Source: Paracoccus sp. (in: a-proteobacteria) (GTDB lineage: Bacteria > Pseudomonadota > Alphaproteobacteria > Rhodobacterales > Rhodobacteraceae). Taken from it: 9,761 nucleotides of DNA. Of the stretch, positions 1-6,893 are shown one piece after another. The number at the start of each line of letters is the position of its first letter. Within the stretch, counting starts at the first letter, position 1. Both the position numbers and the translations under genes were made by a program. The notes under the pieces were generated by a model. The model saw only the letters and a program-made list of their open reading frames with translations, had not been told where the DNA came from and ran no database searches. The stretch covers positions 1-9,761 of the forward strand of contig JAGPGI010000075.1 of assembly GCA_018056045.1 (NCBI GenBank), in the 5' to 3' direction.

Positions 1-769
1 AATAGCGCTGCGAAGCCGCCTCGAAGCCGCGGGCACCGGCGCCCAGATACGAGCGGTTCATGTAGATGTTGAGGATGTCCTCTTTCGAATATTTGGCCTC
101 CATGGCCAGCGAATAGGGGACTTCCTTAACCTTGCGCCAGATCGAGGACTTGCGGCATTCGGCCTCGAAATCGGCTTCGGATTTCCAGCGCGTGGGGTCG
201 AAGGTCTCGCCCAGACACAGCAGTTTCGCGACCTGCTGGGTGATGGTCGAGCCGCCATTGCCTTCCAGCGGGCCGCGGCCCTCGGCCATGTTGATGCGGA
301 CGGCGCTGGCGATGCCGCGCGGGCTGATGCCCATATGGCCGTAAAACCGCTTGTCCTCGGTCGCGACCACGGCGTTTTTCAGGACCGGCGCGATCTTGTC
401 GGCGCTGACCATGCCGAATGTCTCGCCCCGCCAGGCAAAGACCCGGCCTTCGGTGTCCTGCATGGTGACCGAGCCGCGCGCGCGGCCGTCAAACAGCGCC
501 GAAGCCTCGGGCAGAGTGGTATAGAAATAGAAGGTCGCGGCCAGAACGATGGCGGTGACGGTCAGCCCCAGCCGCCAGAACGAGCCCCAGACCACGCGCC
601 ATGTCAGCGACACGAGACCGGTGATTCCCCGCGTCAGAAAATTGCCGCGACGCGGCTGGCGCGGCGGCTTTCCGCGCGGCGCGGCGGGTTGTTTCTGCTT
701 TTTCTGAGGGGCTTGGTCGAAATTGCGTTTGTCGGCGACAACGCTGCCCCTGCCGGTCGGTTTCTTCAT
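1..769 (-). CDS. Class A penicillin-binding protein (PBP1A family), N-terminal part
   Basis: Bifunctional peptidoglycan synthase: a GT51 glycosyltransferase polymerises lipid II, and a C-terminal transpeptidase (outside the window) would cross-link. The visible 256 codons give a basic, proline-rich cytoplasmic tail (residues 1-45), one membrane anchor (about 65-84), then the GT51 domain. Hallmarks are ATEDKRFYGHMG (136-147, catalytic Glu138), GGSTITQQVAKLL (172-184), RKVKE (212-216, second Glu216) and YSKEDILNIYMNRSYLGAGA (227-246). An insert at about 185-210 between the second and third motifs carries Cys185 and Cys205 and is longer than in E. coli PBP1a. The ATG at 769 is preceded by AGGAT about 9 nt upstream. 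The gene is cut by the left window edge, so the transpeptidase domain is inferred from the family. It is divergent from amtB. The precise PBP subtype is uncertain. Confidence 0.95.
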   Translation of the reverse strand, partial: MKKPTGRGSVVADKRNFDQAPQKKQKQPAAPRGKPPRQPRRGNFLTRGITGLVSLTWRVVWGSFWRLGLTVTAIVLAATFYFYTTLPEASALFDGRARGSVTMQDTEGRVFAWRGETFGMVSADKIAPVLKNAVVATEDKRFYGHMGISPRGIASAVRINMAEGRGPLEGNGGSTITQQVAKLLCLGETFDPTRWKSEADFEAECRKSSIWRKVKEVPYSLAMEAKYSKEDILNIYMNRSYLGAGARGFEAASQRY

Positions 770-813
770 GCCTGATATCCTGCCCGACCGGGTCGCCCGG
801 CCTGTTTGCGCGG

Positions 814-842
814 AACATACAGGAAAGACGAGGGTTTGAGAA
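814..842 (-). promoter_or_regulatory. Candidate sigma70-type promoter for the penicillin-binding protein gene
   Basis: On the minus strand, TTCTCA (837-842) and TATGTT (814-819) are separated by 17 bp, each matching 4 of 6 consensus bases. Transcription would begin near 807, giving a leader of about 38 nt before the ATG at 769. This is a by-eye match in a 255-bp divergent gap; it has no independent support. Confidence 0.25.
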
Positions 843-938
843 CCGCGATGACCTATCAGTGATCTGCTGAAAATGCGGGCAAATTTCACCGTTGTAGCCC
901 GAAACACAGGCAGTCGCATCGCAGCACCGGGGAAGCGC

Positions 939-955
939 TGCGCAAACCTTGTGCC
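939..955 (+). promoter_or_regulatory. Possible NtrC-type palindrome upstream of amtB
   Basis: The 17-bp segment TGCGCAAACCTTGTGCC fits the classical NtrC-binding layout GCAC-N7-GTGC with one mismatch (GCGC in the left half). It lies 70 bp upstream of the amtB ATG, and ammonium transporter genes are classical NtrC targets. The match is short and imperfect, so it could be chance. Confidence 0.25.
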
Positions 956-981
956 GGGCGAAGGCTGCCGGGTTTTCTGGC

Positions 982-997
982 CGGGACAGGAACTGCT
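982..997 (+). promoter_or_regulatory. Weak sigma54-like -24/-12 element before amtB
   Basis: The segment CGGGACAGGAACTGCT keeps the invariant GG (983-984) and GC (995-996) with 10 bp between them, and matches 8 of 12 specified positions of the TGGCACG-N4-TTGCW consensus. A start near 1008 would leave a 17-nt leader that still includes the AAGG ribosome-binding site at 1011-1014. In some Rhodobacter species NtrC works with sigma70, so a sigma54 promoter here is not required. Confidence 0.2.
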
Positions 998-1024
998 GCA
1001 ACGCAGAAAGAAGGTGCTGGAAAG

Positions 1025-2464
1025 ATGAGAAGACCAACCGCGATCAATCCCGTGATCCCGGCGCTGGCCCTCCCGCTGATCGGGTGGGCGGTGCCGTCGC
1101 TGGCGCAAGAGGCGGCGCCTGCCGTTGTCGTCGTCGCTGAAACCGTGGCGCCCATCGTGGACAAGGGCGACACCACATGGATGATGGTGTCGGCCATTCT
1201 GGTCATGGCCATGTCGATCCCCGGTCTGGCACTGTTCTATGGCGGGCTGGTCCGGGCCAAGAACATGCTGTCGGTGCTGATGCAGGTGCTGACGCTGTTT
1301 TGCGTGATCGCGCTGCTTTGGGTGACCTTTGGCTATTCGCTGGCCTTTACCGGCGCCGGCTCGGCCGAGGATGCGACCGCGCTGACCCCGTTCATCGGCG
1401 GGCTGTCCAAGGCGTTTCTGGCCGGCGTGGGCACCGCGTCGCTCTCTGAGACCTTCACTGCCAATGTCTATGTGCCGGAATACGTCTTTGTCGTCTTCCA
1501 GATGGCATTTGCCTGCATCGCCTCGGCGCTGATCGTCGGCGCCACGGTCGAGCGGATGAAATTCCCGGCCGTGCTGGCCTTTGTGGTGATCTGGTTCGTC
1601 TTTTCCTACCTGCCCATGGCCCATATGGTCTGGTGGTGGGGCGGCCCCAGCGCCTTTGACGCGCCGTCGGGATATCTGTTCGGCCATGGCGATCTGGATT
1701 TCGCCGGCGGCACCGTCATCCATATCAATGCAGGCGTCGCGGGCCTTGTCGCCGCCATCGTCGTCGGCCCCCGGCTTGGCTATGGGCGCGAGCTGATCGC
1801 CCCTCATAACCTGACCTTTACCTTTATCGGCGGCTGCCTGCTGTGGATCGGCTGGTTCGGCTTCAACGCCGGCTCGAACATGGAGGCCACCGGCATTGCC
1901 GCCATGGCAATCCTGAACACGGTCGTTGCCACCGCCGCCGCCGCGCTGGCCTGGGCCTTTGGCGAATGGGTGTTTCGTGGCCATCCCTCGCTGCTGGGCG
2001 GGGTTTCGGGGGCCATTGCCGGGCTGGTCGGCATCACCCCGGCGGCCGGCTTTGTCGGCCCCATGGGCGCCATCGCCATCGGCCTGATCGCGGGCTTCCT
2101 GTGCATGTGGTTCGTCATCAAGCTGAAATCCAAGCTGGGCATCGACGAAAGCCTTGATGTCTTTGGCATCCATGGTGTGGGCGGCATCATCGGCGCCATC
2201 CTGACCGGGGTCTTTGCATCGCCGTCTCTGGGTGGCTCGGGCATCTATGACTATGCCGCCGGGGCTGTGGCTGAGAATTACAGTATTGCCGATCAGGTGA
2301 TGACCCAGACGCTGGGCGTGATCGTGGCGGTGATTTGGTCGGGCGTGGTGTCCTTTGTCGCGCTGATGATCGTCAAGGCGGTGATCGGGCTGCGCGTCCC
2401 GGCCAATGACGAGCGTCAGGGCCTTGACGTCACCACCCATGGCGAGAACGCCTATAACAGCTAA
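1025..2464 (+). CDS. amtB: Ammonium transporter AmtB
   Basis: Inner-membrane trimeric channel for ammonium uptake (Amt/Mep/Rh family), 479 residues. An N-terminal signal peptide probably ends after SLA or SLAQ (about residue 27-28), followed by about eleven membrane segments. Family hallmarks are PGLALFYGGLVRAKN (66-80), FAGGTVIHINAGVAGL (226-241) carrying pore His233, GFNAGSN (279-285) and DVFGIHGVGGIIGA (378-391) carrying the second pore His383. The short cytosolic tail ends in GENAYNS, typical of alphaproteobacterial AmtB; in the family this tail contacts the PII protein GlnK. The start fits an AAGG ribosome-binding site at 1011-1014. No glnK lies upstream, where a penicillin-binding protein gene diverges instead. 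The gene appears monocistronic, with a strong terminator 20 nt after its stop. Confidence 0.97.
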   Translation: MRRPTAINPVIPALALPLIGWAVPSLAQEAAPAVVVVAETVAPIVDKGDTTWMMVSAILVMAMSIPGLALFYGGLVRAKNMLSVLMQVLTLFCVIALLWVTFGYSLAFTGAGSAEDATALTPFIGGLSKAFLAGVGTASLSETFTANVYVPEYVFVVFQMAFACIASALIVGATVERMKFPAVLAFVVIWFVFSYLPMAHMVWWWGGPSAFDAPSGYLFGHGDLDFAGGTVIHINAGVAGLVAAIVVGPRLGYGRELIAPHNLTFTFIGGCLLWIGWFGFNAGSNMEATGIAAMAILNTVVATAAAALAWAFGEWVFRGHPSLLGGVSGAIAGLVGITPAAGFVGPMGAIAIGLIAGFLCMWFVIKLKSKLGIDESLDVFGIHGVGGIIGAILTGVFASPSLGGSGIYDYAAGAVAENYSIADQVMTQTLGVIVAVIWSGVVSFVALMIVKAVIGLRVPANDERQGLDVTTHGENAYNS

Positions 2465-2484
2465 GGAACCGCCCCCGAAAACGC

Positions 2485-2512
2485 AAAAAGCCCGGCGCAG
2501 GCCGGGCTTTTT
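2485..2512. terminator. Bidirectional intrinsic terminator between amtB and the polyprenyl synthase gene
   Basis: A perfect 12-bp stem (AAAAAGCCCGGC with GCCGGGCTTTTT) closes a 4-nt GCAG loop. The A-run on one side and T-run on the other give a U-tract in both directions. It sits between the amtB stop (2464) and the stop of the convergent gene (2530), so it can end both transcripts. Confidence 0.92.
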
Positions 2513-2529
2513 CGCATCTGTCGCATCGC

Positions 2530-3531
2530 TCAGGAAATGCGCGAGACGACGTAATCCGCCAGATCCGACAGTTCGTCGCGCAGCTCATGCGCGGGGGCGG
2601 CGGCCAGAGCGGATTTGGCGCGCTCGGCCCAGGCGATGGCGTCGGTGCGGGCCGCATCCAGCGCGCCGCGTGCCCGCAGGATTGTCAGCGCCCGGTCCAG
2701 ATCGCCCTCATCCTGCTTGCCCTGACCGATACAGCGTTCCCAGAATGCGCGCTCATCGGCGTCGGCGGCGGCAATCGCCTTGATCACCGGCAGCGTCAGC
2801 TTGCGCTCGCGGAAATCGTCGCCGATATTCTTGCCAATGGTCGCGGTCGAGCCGCCGTAATCCAGCAGATCATCGACGATCTGAAAGGCGATCCCCAGCG
2901 CATCGCCATATTCGAACAGCGCCTGCCGCACCGTGTCATCGGCGCCGGCCACGACACTGCCCGACTCGGTCGCGGCGGAAAACAGCGCCGCCGTCTTGCC
3001 GCGCACGATCTGGATATAGATGTCCTCGGTCGTGGCGATGTCCTGCGCGGCGGTCAGTTGCAGCACCTCGCCCTCGGCGATGGTGGCGCTGGCATTGGCC
3101 AGAATGCGCATGACCTGCATGCTGCCGGTATCGGCCATCAACTGGAAGCTGCGGGCGAAAAGATAGTCGCCGACCAGCACGCTGGACTTGTTGTCCCAAA
3201 GCAGGTTCGCCGTCGGACGACCGCGCCGCTGCTGGCTTTCATCGACCACATCGTCATGCAGAAGCGTGGCGGTATGGATGAACTCGACCGCCGCCGCCAG
3301 CAGCAGATGCTTGTCGCCCGTGTAGCCGCACAGCCGCGCCGCCGCCAGAACCAAGAGCGGGCGCAGGCGTTTGCCGCCCGCCTCGACCAGATGCGCGGTG
3401 ACCTCGGGAATGCGGGGCGCGTGGCGGCTGGCCATGCGCTCGCGGATCAGCGCATTGACGTCGCTCATGTCCCCGGCGAGCTCTGCGGCAAGCCGATCCA
3501 GCGGCTTCGAGACGTTTTCGTTCATGCCCAT
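2530..3531 (-). CDS. ispB: Long-chain polyprenyl (probably decaprenyl) diphosphate synthase
   Basis: Trans-isoprenyl diphosphate synthase that extends farnesyl or geranyl diphosphate with isopentenyl diphosphate to make the ubiquinone side chain. With the start at 3531 it has 333 residues, normal for the family. Visible motifs are GGKRLRP (52-58), the first aspartate-rich motif DDVVD (93-97) followed by RRGRPTAN, GKTAALF (178-184), and the second motif DDLLD (220-224) followed by KNIGDDFRERKLTLPV. The frame is open to 3564, but the ATG at 3531 has AGGGG 7 nt upstream, which decides the start; the ATG at 3525 is the alternative. Product length (C50 rather than C40) is inferred from the Q-10 content of likely relatives. 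It ends convergent with amtB. Confidence 0.95.
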   Translation of the reverse strand: MGMNENVSKPLDRLAAELAGDMSDVNALIRERMASRHAPRIPEVTAHLVEAGGKRLRPLLVLAAARLCGYTGDKHLLLAAAVEFIHTATLLHDDVVDESQQRRGRPTANLLWDNKSSVLVGDYLFARSFQLMADTGSMQVMRILANASATIAEGEVLQLTAAQDIATTEDIYIQIVRGKTAALFSAATESGSVVAGADDTVRQALFEYGDALGIAFQIVDDLLDYGGSTATIGKNIGDDFRERKLTLPVIKAIAAADADERAFWERCIGQGKQDEGDLDRALTILRARGALDAARTDAIAWAERAKSALAAAPAHELRDELSDLADYVVSRIS

Positions 3532-3568
3532 CAGCCATCCCCTTTCGCCGCAAGCCATTGCCATGCCA

Positions 3569-3597
3569 TGGACACATGCGCAACCGCCACGTAACTT
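3569..3597 (+). promoter_or_regulatory. Candidate promoter giving a near-leaderless DUF2007 transcript
   Basis: TGGACA (3569-3574, 5 of 6 bases) and TAACTT (3592-3597, 3 of 6) are spaced 17 bp. Initiation about 7 nt downstream would fall near 3604, only a few bases before the ATG at 3607. This agrees with the lack of a recognisable ribosome-binding site there. The -10 box is weak. Confidence 0.3.
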
Positions 3598-3606
3598 TCT
3601 GATGAA

Positions 3607-3819
3607 ATGAAACAGCTCTTACGCACCACAGACCCGCTACTGATCACCCGCGCGGCGGATATTCTTGCCGCCGAGGGGATCATCTCATTCCCGCTGGACC
3701 AGCATATGAGCGTGCTCGAAGGATCAATCGGCATCCTGCCGCGCCGGCTGATGGTCGCGGATCGCGACCTGTTCATGGCCCGCGCGATTCTGCGCGACCA
3801 CCTTATTGAACATGACTGA
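3607..3819 (+). CDS. DUF2007 family small protein
   Basis: A 70-residue protein resembling the DUF2007 family (putative signal-transducing protein), whose function is not established. The sequence has the family pattern: an N-terminal strand KQLLRTTDPLLITRAADIL, then ILAAEGIISFPLDQHMSVLEG, then a short C-terminal segment rich in charged and hydrophobic residues. There is no signal peptide, membrane segment or metal-binding motif. No Shine-Dalgarno sequence precedes the ATG; the nearby ATG at 3602 is followed at once by a stop. The stop overlaps the start of the methyltransferase gene (ATGACTGA at 3812-3819), so the two are probably translationally coupled. The family call is from memory of the pattern. 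Confidence 0.8.
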   Translation: MKQLLRTTDPLLITRAADILAAEGIISFPLDQHMSVLEGSIGILPRRLMVADRDLFMARAILRDHLIEHD

Positions 3820-4585
3820 CCCTGCGGCTGACCCGCTGCGCGAGGACGGCTTTCTGGGCGGAGGGCTGCGCATCGCCCAGCCCGCGCGGGGCTATCGCGC
3901 CGGGGCGGACGCGGTGATGCTGGCCGCCGCCTGCCCGGCGCGGCCCGGGCAAAGCGTGCTGGAGCTGGGCTGCGGGGCAGGGGTGGCGCTGCTGTGTCTG
4001 GGCGCGCGGGTGCCGGATCTGGCGCTGACCGGGCTTGAGCTGCAACCCGCCTATGCCACGCTGGCACGCCGCAATGCGCAGCAGAATCGCATTCCCGCCC
4101 GCATCCTCGAGGGTGATCTGGGCCACATGCCGACCGAACTGCGTGCCGAGAGCTTTGACCACGTTATCGCCAACCCGCCCTATTTCCTTGGTGGAACCCT
4201 TGCGCCCGATGCCGGACGCGGCACCGCCCGGCACGAGGATACGCCGCTTGAGGACTGGATCACCGCCGGTCTGCGCCGCCTGCGCCCCGGCGGCGAGATC
4301 ACCCTGATCCAGCGCGCCGACCGGCTGGGCGCGATTCTGTCGGCACTGGCCGGCAAGGCAGGAGCGATTAAAATCCTGCCCATTTCCGCGCGCGCCGGAC
4401 GCGAGGCCGGGCGCGTCATCGTCACGGCGCGCAAGGGCGCGCGCACGCCGCTGCGTCTGCTTTCCCCCTTCATCTTGCACGCAAATCCGTCACATTCCAC
4501 TGATGCCGAGGACCTGACCGAGGCTGCGCAGGCGGTTTTGCGCGAGGGTGCGGCACTTGCGCCGGCGGGCCCCGATTTTCGGTGA
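3812..4585 (+). CDS. TrmN6-like tRNA adenine-N6 methyltransferase
   Basis: SAM-dependent Rossmann-fold methyltransferase of the TrmN6/YfiC type (COG4123-like), 257 residues. The E. coli relative methylates N6 of adenine 37 in tRNA1(Val). Motif I is VLELGCGAG (49-57), the acidic end of strand 2 is GLELQP (74-79), and the adenine-N6 motif NPPYF is at 121-125. The N-terminal RGYRAGADAVMLAA (26-39) is typical of this family. An in-frame TTG lies 6 nt upstream at 3806, but the ATG at 3812 is preferred; it overlaps the DUF2007 stop by 8 nt. The substrate tRNA is inferred from the family. A neighbouring N6 methyltransferase with another target, such as a protein glutamine, is less likely because of the N-terminal pattern. 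Confidence 0.85.
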   Translation: MTDPAADPLREDGFLGGGLRIAQPARGYRAGADAVMLAAACPARPGQSVLELGCGAGVALLCLGARVPDLALTGLELQPAYATLARRNAQQNRIPARILEGDLGHMPTELRAESFDHVIANPPYFLGGTLAPDAGRGTARHEDTPLEDWITAGLRRLRPGGEITLIQRADRLGAILSALAGKAGAIKILPISARAGREAGRVIVTARKGARTPLRLLSPFILHANPSHSTDAEDLTEAAQAVLREGAALAPAGPDFR

Positions 4586-4643
4586 CAATGTGACAATTCT
4601 GTGCTGCAATCACCTTGTTCGAGCAATCCCAGAGGAGGACGGA

Positions 4644-4808
4644 ATGTCGGTTGAATCCCATGTGCAGGAGCTTCGCCGTAAACACCAGTCACTGTCCAAC
4701 GCCATCGAGGCCGCGCATCGCAGCCCGGGCACGGATGACCTCGCCATCGCGCAGATGAAAAAGGAAAAACTTCGCCTCAAGGAAGAAATCACCCGCCTGT
4801 CGCATTGA
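4644..4808 (+). CDS. YdcH/DUF465 family small coiled-coil protein
   Basis: A 54-residue, highly charged, helical protein of the YdcH (DUF465) family; its role is unknown. The sequence opens VESHVQELRRKHQSLSNAIE and, after a short SPGTDD turn (27-32), ends in KKEKLRLKEEITRL, so it should form a two-helix hairpin. The frame is open from 4548, but the near-perfect AGGAGG (4633-4638) 5 nt before the ATG at 4644 fixes the start. It follows the methyltransferase gene by 58 nt, so it may be the last gene of that operon or have its own promoter; none is clear in the gap. A hairpin terminator follows 54 nt after its stop. Confidence 0.88.
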   Translation: MSVESHVQELRRKHQSLSNAIEAAHRSPGTDDLAIAQMKKEKLRLKEEITRLSH

Positions 4809-4862
4809 CGGGCCACAGGGGCGGCAATCGCGCGTTCCCTGAAACCTCACGATGGAATCGGA

Positions 4863-4889
4863 AACGGCCCGCGAAACTCGCGGGCCGTT
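4863..4889. terminator. Hairpin terminator between the YdcH gene and phaB
   Basis: A perfect 11-bp stem (AACGGCCCGCG with CGCGGGCCGTT) closes a 5-nt AAACT loop. On the plus strand it is followed by GCGTTTTC, a short imperfect U-tract; on the minus strand the tract is weaker (TCCGATTCC). Lying between convergent gene ends (4808 and 4908), it probably ends transcripts from both sides. Confidence 0.75.
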
Positions 4890-4907
4890 GCGTTTTCGGG
4901 GGCCGGG

Positions 4908-5633
4908 TCAGACGAAGTACTGACCGCCATTGGCGCTGATGGTCGAGCCGGTGATGAAGCCGGCATCGTCCGAGGCCAGGAACACCACGGCGCGGGCGAT
5001 CTCTTCGGGCTCGCCCAGACGGCCGACCGGGATCTGGGGGATGATGCGCTCGTTCAGGACCTTTTCGTCGATGGCGCGGACCATCTCGGTGCCGATATAG
5101 CCCGGGCAGATCGCGTTCACGGTGATGCCGGCGCGGGCGCCTTCCTGAGCAAGGGCCTTGGTAAAGCCCAGATCGCCGGCCTTGGCGGCCGAATAGTTGG
5201 CCTGACCGGCCTGACCCTTCTGGCCGTTGATCGAGCTGATATTGATGATGCGGCCGAACTTGCGGTCGCGCATGCCGCCCCAGGTGGGGTGGGTCATGTT
5301 GAACAGCCCGGTCAGGTTGGTGTCGATGACCTCTTTCCACTGCTGGGGCGTCATCTTGTGGAACATCGAGTCGCGGGTGATGCCGGCATTGTTGACCAGC
5401 ACCGCAATCGGGCCAAGCTCGTCCTCGACCTGCTTGATGCCGGCGGCGCAGGCGTCGTAATCGGCGACCGACCATTTATAGGTCTTGATGCCGGTTTCCG
5501 CGGTGAATGCCTTGGCGGCGTCGTCATTGCCGGCGTAGTTCGCCGCCACGGTGTAACCCGCGTCTTTGAGCGCCTTCGAGATCGCCGCGCCAATGCCGCG
5601 CGAACCGCCGGTCACAAGGGCCACTTTAGCCAT
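4908..5633 (-). CDS. phaB: Acetoacetyl-CoA reductase PhaB
   Basis: Cytoplasmic short-chain dehydrogenase that reduces acetoacetyl-CoA to (R)-3-hydroxybutyryl-CoA with NADPH, the second step of polyhydroxybutyrate synthesis. The 241 residues match the family length. Visible motifs are the cofactor loop GGSRGIG (9-15), NNAGI (81-85), Asn106, the active-site Ser134 in NISSINGQKG, and Tyr147-x3-Lys151 in YSAAK. The C terminus GGQYFV is typical of PhaB. The frame is open to 5696, but AGGAGGGGG just upstream of the ATG at 5633 fixes the start. It lies 87 bp downstream of phaA on the same strand, with a strong hairpin between them. FabG is the main alternative; the phaA neighbour and the SSINGQKGQ signature favour PhaB. 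Confidence 0.96.
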   Translation of the reverse strand: MAKVALVTGGSRGIGAAISKALKDAGYTVAANYAGNDDAAKAFTAETGIKTYKWSVADYDACAAGIKQVEDELGPIAVLVNNAGITRDSMFHKMTPQQWKEVIDTNLTGLFNMTHPTWGGMRDRKFGRIINISSINGQKGQAGQANYSAAKAGDLGFTKALAQEGARAGITVNAICPGYIGTEMVRAIDEKVLNERIIPQIPVGRLGEPEEIARAVVFLASDDAGFITGSTISANGGQYFV

Positions 5634-5670
5634 TCTTACCCCCTCCTGATATGTGATGGTTGAAATTATG

Positions 5671-5712
5671 CTATCCAGCAAGCTTGGCGCGCGCAAGATA
5701 GTTGCGCGCGCC
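5671..5712 (-). other. Intercistronic hairpin with possible pseudoknot between phaA and phaB
   Basis: A perfect 11-bp GC-rich stem (5686-5696 with 5702-5712, GGCGCGCGCAA with its complement) closes a 5-nt loop that reads CTATC on the transcribed minus strand. Ten nucleotides after the stem the same transcript contains GATAG (5671-5675), an exact complement of the loop, so an H-type pseudoknot is possible. No T-run follows on the minus strand, so it does not look like a full terminator. It begins just after the phaA stop and ends about 27 nt before the phaB ribosome-binding site. The hairpin is directly visible; the pseudoknot is inference. Confidence 0.6.
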
Positions 5713-5720
5713 TTTCGGGC

Positions 5721-6893
5721 TTAGCGTTCGACGCAGAGCGCGACACCCATGCCGCCGCCGATGCACAGCGTCGCCAGACCTTTCTTGGCGTCGCGACGGG
5801 CCATTTCGAACAGCAGCGTGTTCAGGATGCGCGCGCCCGAGGCGCCGATCGGGTGGCCGATGGCAATGGCGCCGCCGTTGACGTTGACGATGGCCGGGTC
5901 CCAGCCCATGTCGCGGTTGACCGCGATGGCCTGTGCGGCAAAGGCCTCATTGGCCTCGACCAGATCCAGATCGGCGACCTTCCAGCCGGCTTTTTCCAGC
6001 GCGCGGCGGCTGGCCGGGATCGGGCCCGAACCCATGATCGCCGGATCGACGCCCGCCGTGGCATAGGAGGCGATGCGGGCAAGCGGCGTCAGGCCACGGC
6101 GCGCGGCTTCGGCTTCGGTCATGACCAGAACGGCGGCGGCGCCGTCATTCAGGCCCGAGGCGTTGCCGGCGGTCACGGTGCCGTCCTTGGAAAAAGCGGG
6201 CTTGAGCTTCTGCATCGCCTCGAGCGTGGCGCCGTGGCGGATATATTCGTCGGAATCGACCACGACATCGCCCTTGCGGGTGCTGACGGTCACCGGGGTG
6301 ATCTCATCCTTGAACTTTCCGGCCTTTTGCGCGGCTTCGGCCTTGTTCTGCGAGGCGACGGCGAATTCATCCTGCTCCTCGCGGGTGATGCCCCATTTCG
6401 TGGCGACGTTCTCGGCGGTCGTGCCCATGTGATAGTTGTTGAACGCGTCCCAAAGCCCGTCCTTGATCATGGTGTCGAGCAGCTTCATGTCGCCCATCTT
6501 CTGGCCGGCACGGATATGGGCGGCATGGGTCGAGAGCGACATCGATTCCTGCCCGCCGGCGGCGACCACGGTGGCATCGCCCAGCAGCACCTGCTGCGCC
6601 GCCAGCCCGACCGTGCGCAGGCCCGAGCCGCAGACCTGGTTGATCAGCCAGGCGGCGGATTCGCGCGGATAGCCGGCATGGATATGGGCCTGACGGCCGG
6701 GGTTCTGGCCCTGGGCGGCGGTCAGGACCTGCCCCAGAATGGTTTCGGAAATCTCGGCCGGGTCGATGCCCGCCCGTTCGACAATGGCTTTCAGGACAGT
6801 GGCGCCAAGAGTATGCGCGGGAACATTCGCGTAAGATCCAAGGAAGCTGCCCACGGGGGTGCGGGCGGCGGATACGATTACAGCTTTGGTCAT
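5721..6893 (-). CDS. phaA: Acetyl-CoA C-acetyltransferase (beta-ketothiolase) PhaA
   Basis: Cytoplasmic biosynthetic thiolase that condenses two acetyl-CoA into acetoacetyl-CoA, the first step of polyhydroxybutyrate synthesis and reversible in acetoacetate use. At 390 residues it is full length. The nucleophile is Cys88 in NQVCGSG (86-91 region), followed by VEANEAF (312-318, Asn315), GHPIGASG (346-353, His347), and the second catalytic Cys377 in LCIGGGMG. The N-terminal [11 protein letters not shown] and C-terminal GVALCVER are typical of the acetyl-CoA-specific class. The ATG at 6893 has AAGGAG 6 nt upstream. It is the first gene of phaA-phaB; the EAL-domain gene upstream is 255 bp away, so phaA probably has its own promoter. 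The polymerase phaC is not here. Confidence 0.97.
   Translation of the reverse strand: MTKAVIVSAARTPVGSFLGSYANVPAHTLGATVLKAIVERAGIDPAEISETILGQVLTAAQGQNPGRQAHIHAGYPRESAAWLINQVCGSGLRTVGLAAQQVLLGDATVVAAGGQESMSLSTHAAHIRAGQKMGDMKLLDTMIKDGLWDAFNNYHMGTTAENVATKWGITREEQDEFAVASQNKAEAAQKAGKFKDEITPVTVSTRKGDVVVDSDEYIRHGATLEAMQKLKPAFSKDGTVTAGNASGLNDGAAAVLVMTEAEAARRGLTPLARIASYATAGVDPAIMGSGPIPASRRALEKAGWKVADLDLVEANEAFAAQAIAVNRDMGWDPAIVNVNGGAIAIGHPIGASGARILNTLLFEMARRDAKKGLATLCIGGGMGVALCVER

Noticed and set aside
489..1037. Minus-strand open frame of 182 codons across the amtB-penicillin-binding protein gap
   Set aside because: It is out of frame with the penicillin-binding protein reading frame, which shows all GT51 motifs, and its translation in the gap resembles nothing.
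2587..3594. Plus-strand open frame of 335 codons opposite the polyprenyl synthase gene
   Set aside because: It is an antisense shadow of a recognised gene with both aspartate-rich motifs, and it crosses the convergent gene's own ribosome-binding site.
4582..4597. Tandem 8-bp repeat GTGACAAT at the end of the methyltransferase gene
   Set aside because: Only two copies, one overlapping the stop codon; too short to support a promoter or regulatory call.
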